64,000 nucleotides of DNA, taken from assembly GCA_051881695.1 (NCBI GenBank), contig JBJEQJ010000036.1, positions 1 through 64,000 of the forward strand. Direction: 5' to 3'. The notes beneath the pieces are model-generated. The model was not told the DNA's origin, did no database searches, and was given only the letters and a program-made list of their open reading frames with translations. Origin of the DNA: CAYJFG01 sp051881695 (GTDB lineage Bacteria > Bacillota > Clostridia > Oscillospirales > Acutalibacteraceae). The position numbers were made by a program, and so were the translations under genes. Shown piece by piece: positions 62,539-64,000 of this stretch (position 1 is its first letter; every line of letters begins with the position of its first letter).

Positions 62539-64000
62539 TTATGTTCTCAGCACGGCTCCTACCTTGTCAAGAGCTTTCATAATCTTCTTTACAGCGCTTT
62601 CCGCCTGCTCGTCAGTAAGCGTGCTGTCTGCGCTTCTCAGCACAATCTTAAATGCGACGCTCTTTTTACCGCTTTCAATCTGCTTGCCCTGATAAACATC
62701 AAACAGCTTTAAGCTTTCCAGATATTTACCTGATGCAGCGGAAATTGCCTTTTCCAAGGTTAGTACAGGAATATTCTCGTCGCAGATTACAGCCAAATCT
62801 CTTGTAATAGCAGGGTACTTAGGCAGCGGCTTATAGCTTTTAACTCTGTCAGAATTTTTATACATTACATCAGCGTCAAGATTAAATACGTAAACTCTTG
62901 TTCCTATGCCGTAGTTGCTTACACATTCAGGGTGAATTTCGCCGATAACGCCGAGCCTTTCGCCGTTTACGGCAAGTACAGCACATCTTCCGGGGTGGAA
63001 GCCAAACTCATCGTCTGCCGCTTCAATGTCATAATCCTTAACGCCGGCTTTTTTAAGCAGAGCCTCCAGCATACCCTTAACGGTGAAGAAGTCAACATCT
63101 CCGCCGTAGAAGCCGGCAATAAGACGGTTGTTTTCATAGGGGAGAGCGTCGTCAGAGGTAGGTATATACTCCTTAGCAAGCTCATACAAATATGCCTTTG
63201 CGTTTCTGTTATTGTAGTTTTTAGAGAGAATTTCAAGCATTGACGGCAAGGCTGTTGTTCTCATAATGCTTGTGTCCTCGCCAAGCGGGTTAGAAATAAC
63301 AACAGATTTTCTAAGCTCGTGGTTTTCCGGCATAAGCACCTTATTATAGTATTTTGGACTTATGAATGAGTAAGTCATAATCTGGCTTACTCCCATAGCA
63401 AGCATTGTGTCGGAAATCAAAGTATCAAACTTCTGTCTGTCGGTATATTTGCCCTGTGCGCCGCCGCTTATCGAAGTTGATTTAATATTATTGTAGCCGT
63501 AAAAGCGTGCAATCTCCTCTGCAATATCTGCCTTATGCTCAAGGTCGGGGCGGAAGGTTGGTATTATTATCTCATCACCGTCAATTTTACATTCAATTTT
63601 CTCTAATATTTTTATCATTTCATCGGCAGAAATATCTGTAGCCAAAAAGCTGTTAATCCACTCCGGCTGGAACTTGATTTTTCTGTTTCCTTTTTCAAAG
63701 CAGACGTCAGACACTATGCCGTCCATAACATCGCCTGCGTCAAGCAGCTCAACAAGCTCGCAGGCACGCTCCAAAGCAGGCAGACAGGCGTTAGGGTCAA
63801 GTCCCTTTTCATATCTTGATGATGCGTCTGTACGCATACCCTGCTCCTTAGCGGTTATTCTTATGCTGCTTCCAAGGAAGGTTGCAGACTCAAAAACAAT
63901 TGTAGTGGTGTCGTCCATAATTCCGCTGTACTCACCGCCCATAACGCCTGCAATGGCAACGGGCTTATTTGCGTCTGCAATAACAAGGTTGTTTGGTTTA
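62539..64000 (-). CDS. pheT: Phenylalanyl-tRNA synthetase beta subunit, C-terminal part (5' end beyond the window)
   Basis: The beta subunit of the class II PheRS (alpha2-beta2). The frame is open to the right edge, reading ...KPNNLVIADANKPVAIAGVMGGEYSG, so the gene starts beyond 64000 and the ATG at 63942 is internal. The visible 487 codons hold most of the B3/B4 editing-domain end, the B5 domain, the synthetase-like core (about the middle) and the C-terminal ferredoxin-fold anticodon-binding domain (final ~95 residues: PLPKYPAITRDLAVICDE). Full length is usually about 790-800. It stops 124 bp from ireB, with no clear terminator seen between. Confidence 0.94.
   Translation of the reverse strand, partial: KPNNLVIADANKPVAIAGVMGGEYSGIMDDTTTIVFESATFLGSSIRITAKEQGMRTDASSRYEKGLDPNACLPALERACELVELLDAGDVMDGIVSDVCFEKGNRKIKFQPEWINSFLATDISADEMIKILEKIECKIDGDEIIIPTFRPDLEHKADIAEEIARFYGYNNIKSTSISGGAQGKYTDRQKFDTLISDTMLAMGVSQIMTYSFISPKYYNKVLMPENHELRKSVVISNPLGEDTSIMRTTALPSMLEILSKNYNNRNAKAYLYELAKEYIPTSDDALPYENNRLIAGFYGGDVDFFTVKGMLEALLKKAGVKDYDIEAADDEFGFHPGRCAVLAVNGERLGVIGEIHPECVSNYGIGTRVYVFNLDADVMYKNSDRVKSYKPLPKYPAITRDLAVICDENIPVLTLEKAISAASGKYLESLKLFDVYQGKQIESGKKSVAFKIVLRSADSTLTDEQAESAVKKIMKALDKVGAVLRT

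Noticed and set aside
1..64000. CRISPR arrays, tRNA, rRNA, phage or insertion sequences
   Set aside because: I saw no regularly spaced repeats, tRNA cloverleafs, rRNA segments, transposases, integrases or phage structural genes.

Overview
The window is 64 kb of chromosome from a low-GC Gram-positive anaerobe, most likely a spore-forming member of the Clostridia (Oscillospiraceae/Ruminococcaceae-like). The lineage is inferred from gene content and order. The evidence is: the spore-coat-morphogenesis pair yabP-yabQ inside the classic mazG-hup-rqcP-yabP-yabQ-divIC-yabR cluster; LL-diaminopimelate aminotransferase (DapL); indolepyruvate:ferredoxin oxidoreductase; HemZ; a perfect CIRCE operator at groESL; and IreB. 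I see no prophage, insertion sequence, CRISPR array, rRNA or tRNA. Almost everything is on the + strand; only ireB and pheT at the right edge are on the - strand. TTG start codons are frequent, and promoters often have a TTGATT -35 box 17 bp from TATAAT.

Layout. 1-1854: 3' part of thrC and a metallophosphoesterase. 1955-8408: protein quality control (tig, clpP, clpX, lon) and the ribosome-assembly GTPase engB. 8452-9750: lysA. 9881-13257: iron-uptake operon (feoA, feoA, feoB and a small Cys-rich membrane protein) behind a strong promoter, an operator-like palindrome and competing hairpins. 13373-29775: a run of 15 tightly packed genes of about 16 kb (nusB, a TsaD-like protein, xseA, xseB, ispA, dxs, tlyA, nadK, argR, recN, recJ, relA, dtd, an MBL hydrolase, hemZ). 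29838-36298: a zinc-ribbon protein, a lipid-flippase-like exporter, then mazG-hup-rqcP-yabP-yabQ-divIC-yabR and hpf. 36445-39742: a THUMP-type rRNA methyltransferase and groES-groEL. 40001-47193: a Na+/solute symporter, phenylacetate-CoA ligase, citrate synthase and iorA-iorB. 47433-56587: an ANTAR regulator, carA, a carB-dapF fusion, pyrG and dapL. 56605-61027: a YgiQ-type radical SAM protein, a ComEC-like metallo-hydrolase with a small DUF3006-like protein, and tyrS. 61078-64000: a VanY-type carboxypeptidase converging on ireB and pheT.

How the genes work together. DapL, DapF and LysA are three late enzymes of the aminotransferase route to meso-diaminopimelate and lysine. CarAB and PyrG supply carbamoyl phosphate and CTP from glutamine. 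IorAB and PaaK fit anaerobic interconversion of aromatic amino acids and aryl-acetyl-CoAs. XseAB, RecN and RecJ are repair nucleases and a repair ATPase, transcribed with isoprenoid genes and the stringent-response enzyme.

Most unusual items. The carB reading frame runs without a stop codon into a complete dapF, giving a predicted 1348-residue CarB-DapF protein that keeps an internal ribosome-binding site. Next are an ANTAR regulator with a degenerate receiver immediately upstream of carA, the mutually exclusive hairpins in the feo leader, a possible attenuator ahead of tyrS with tandem Tyr codons, a pseudoknot-capable intergenic region, and a compound palindromic element between carA and carB.
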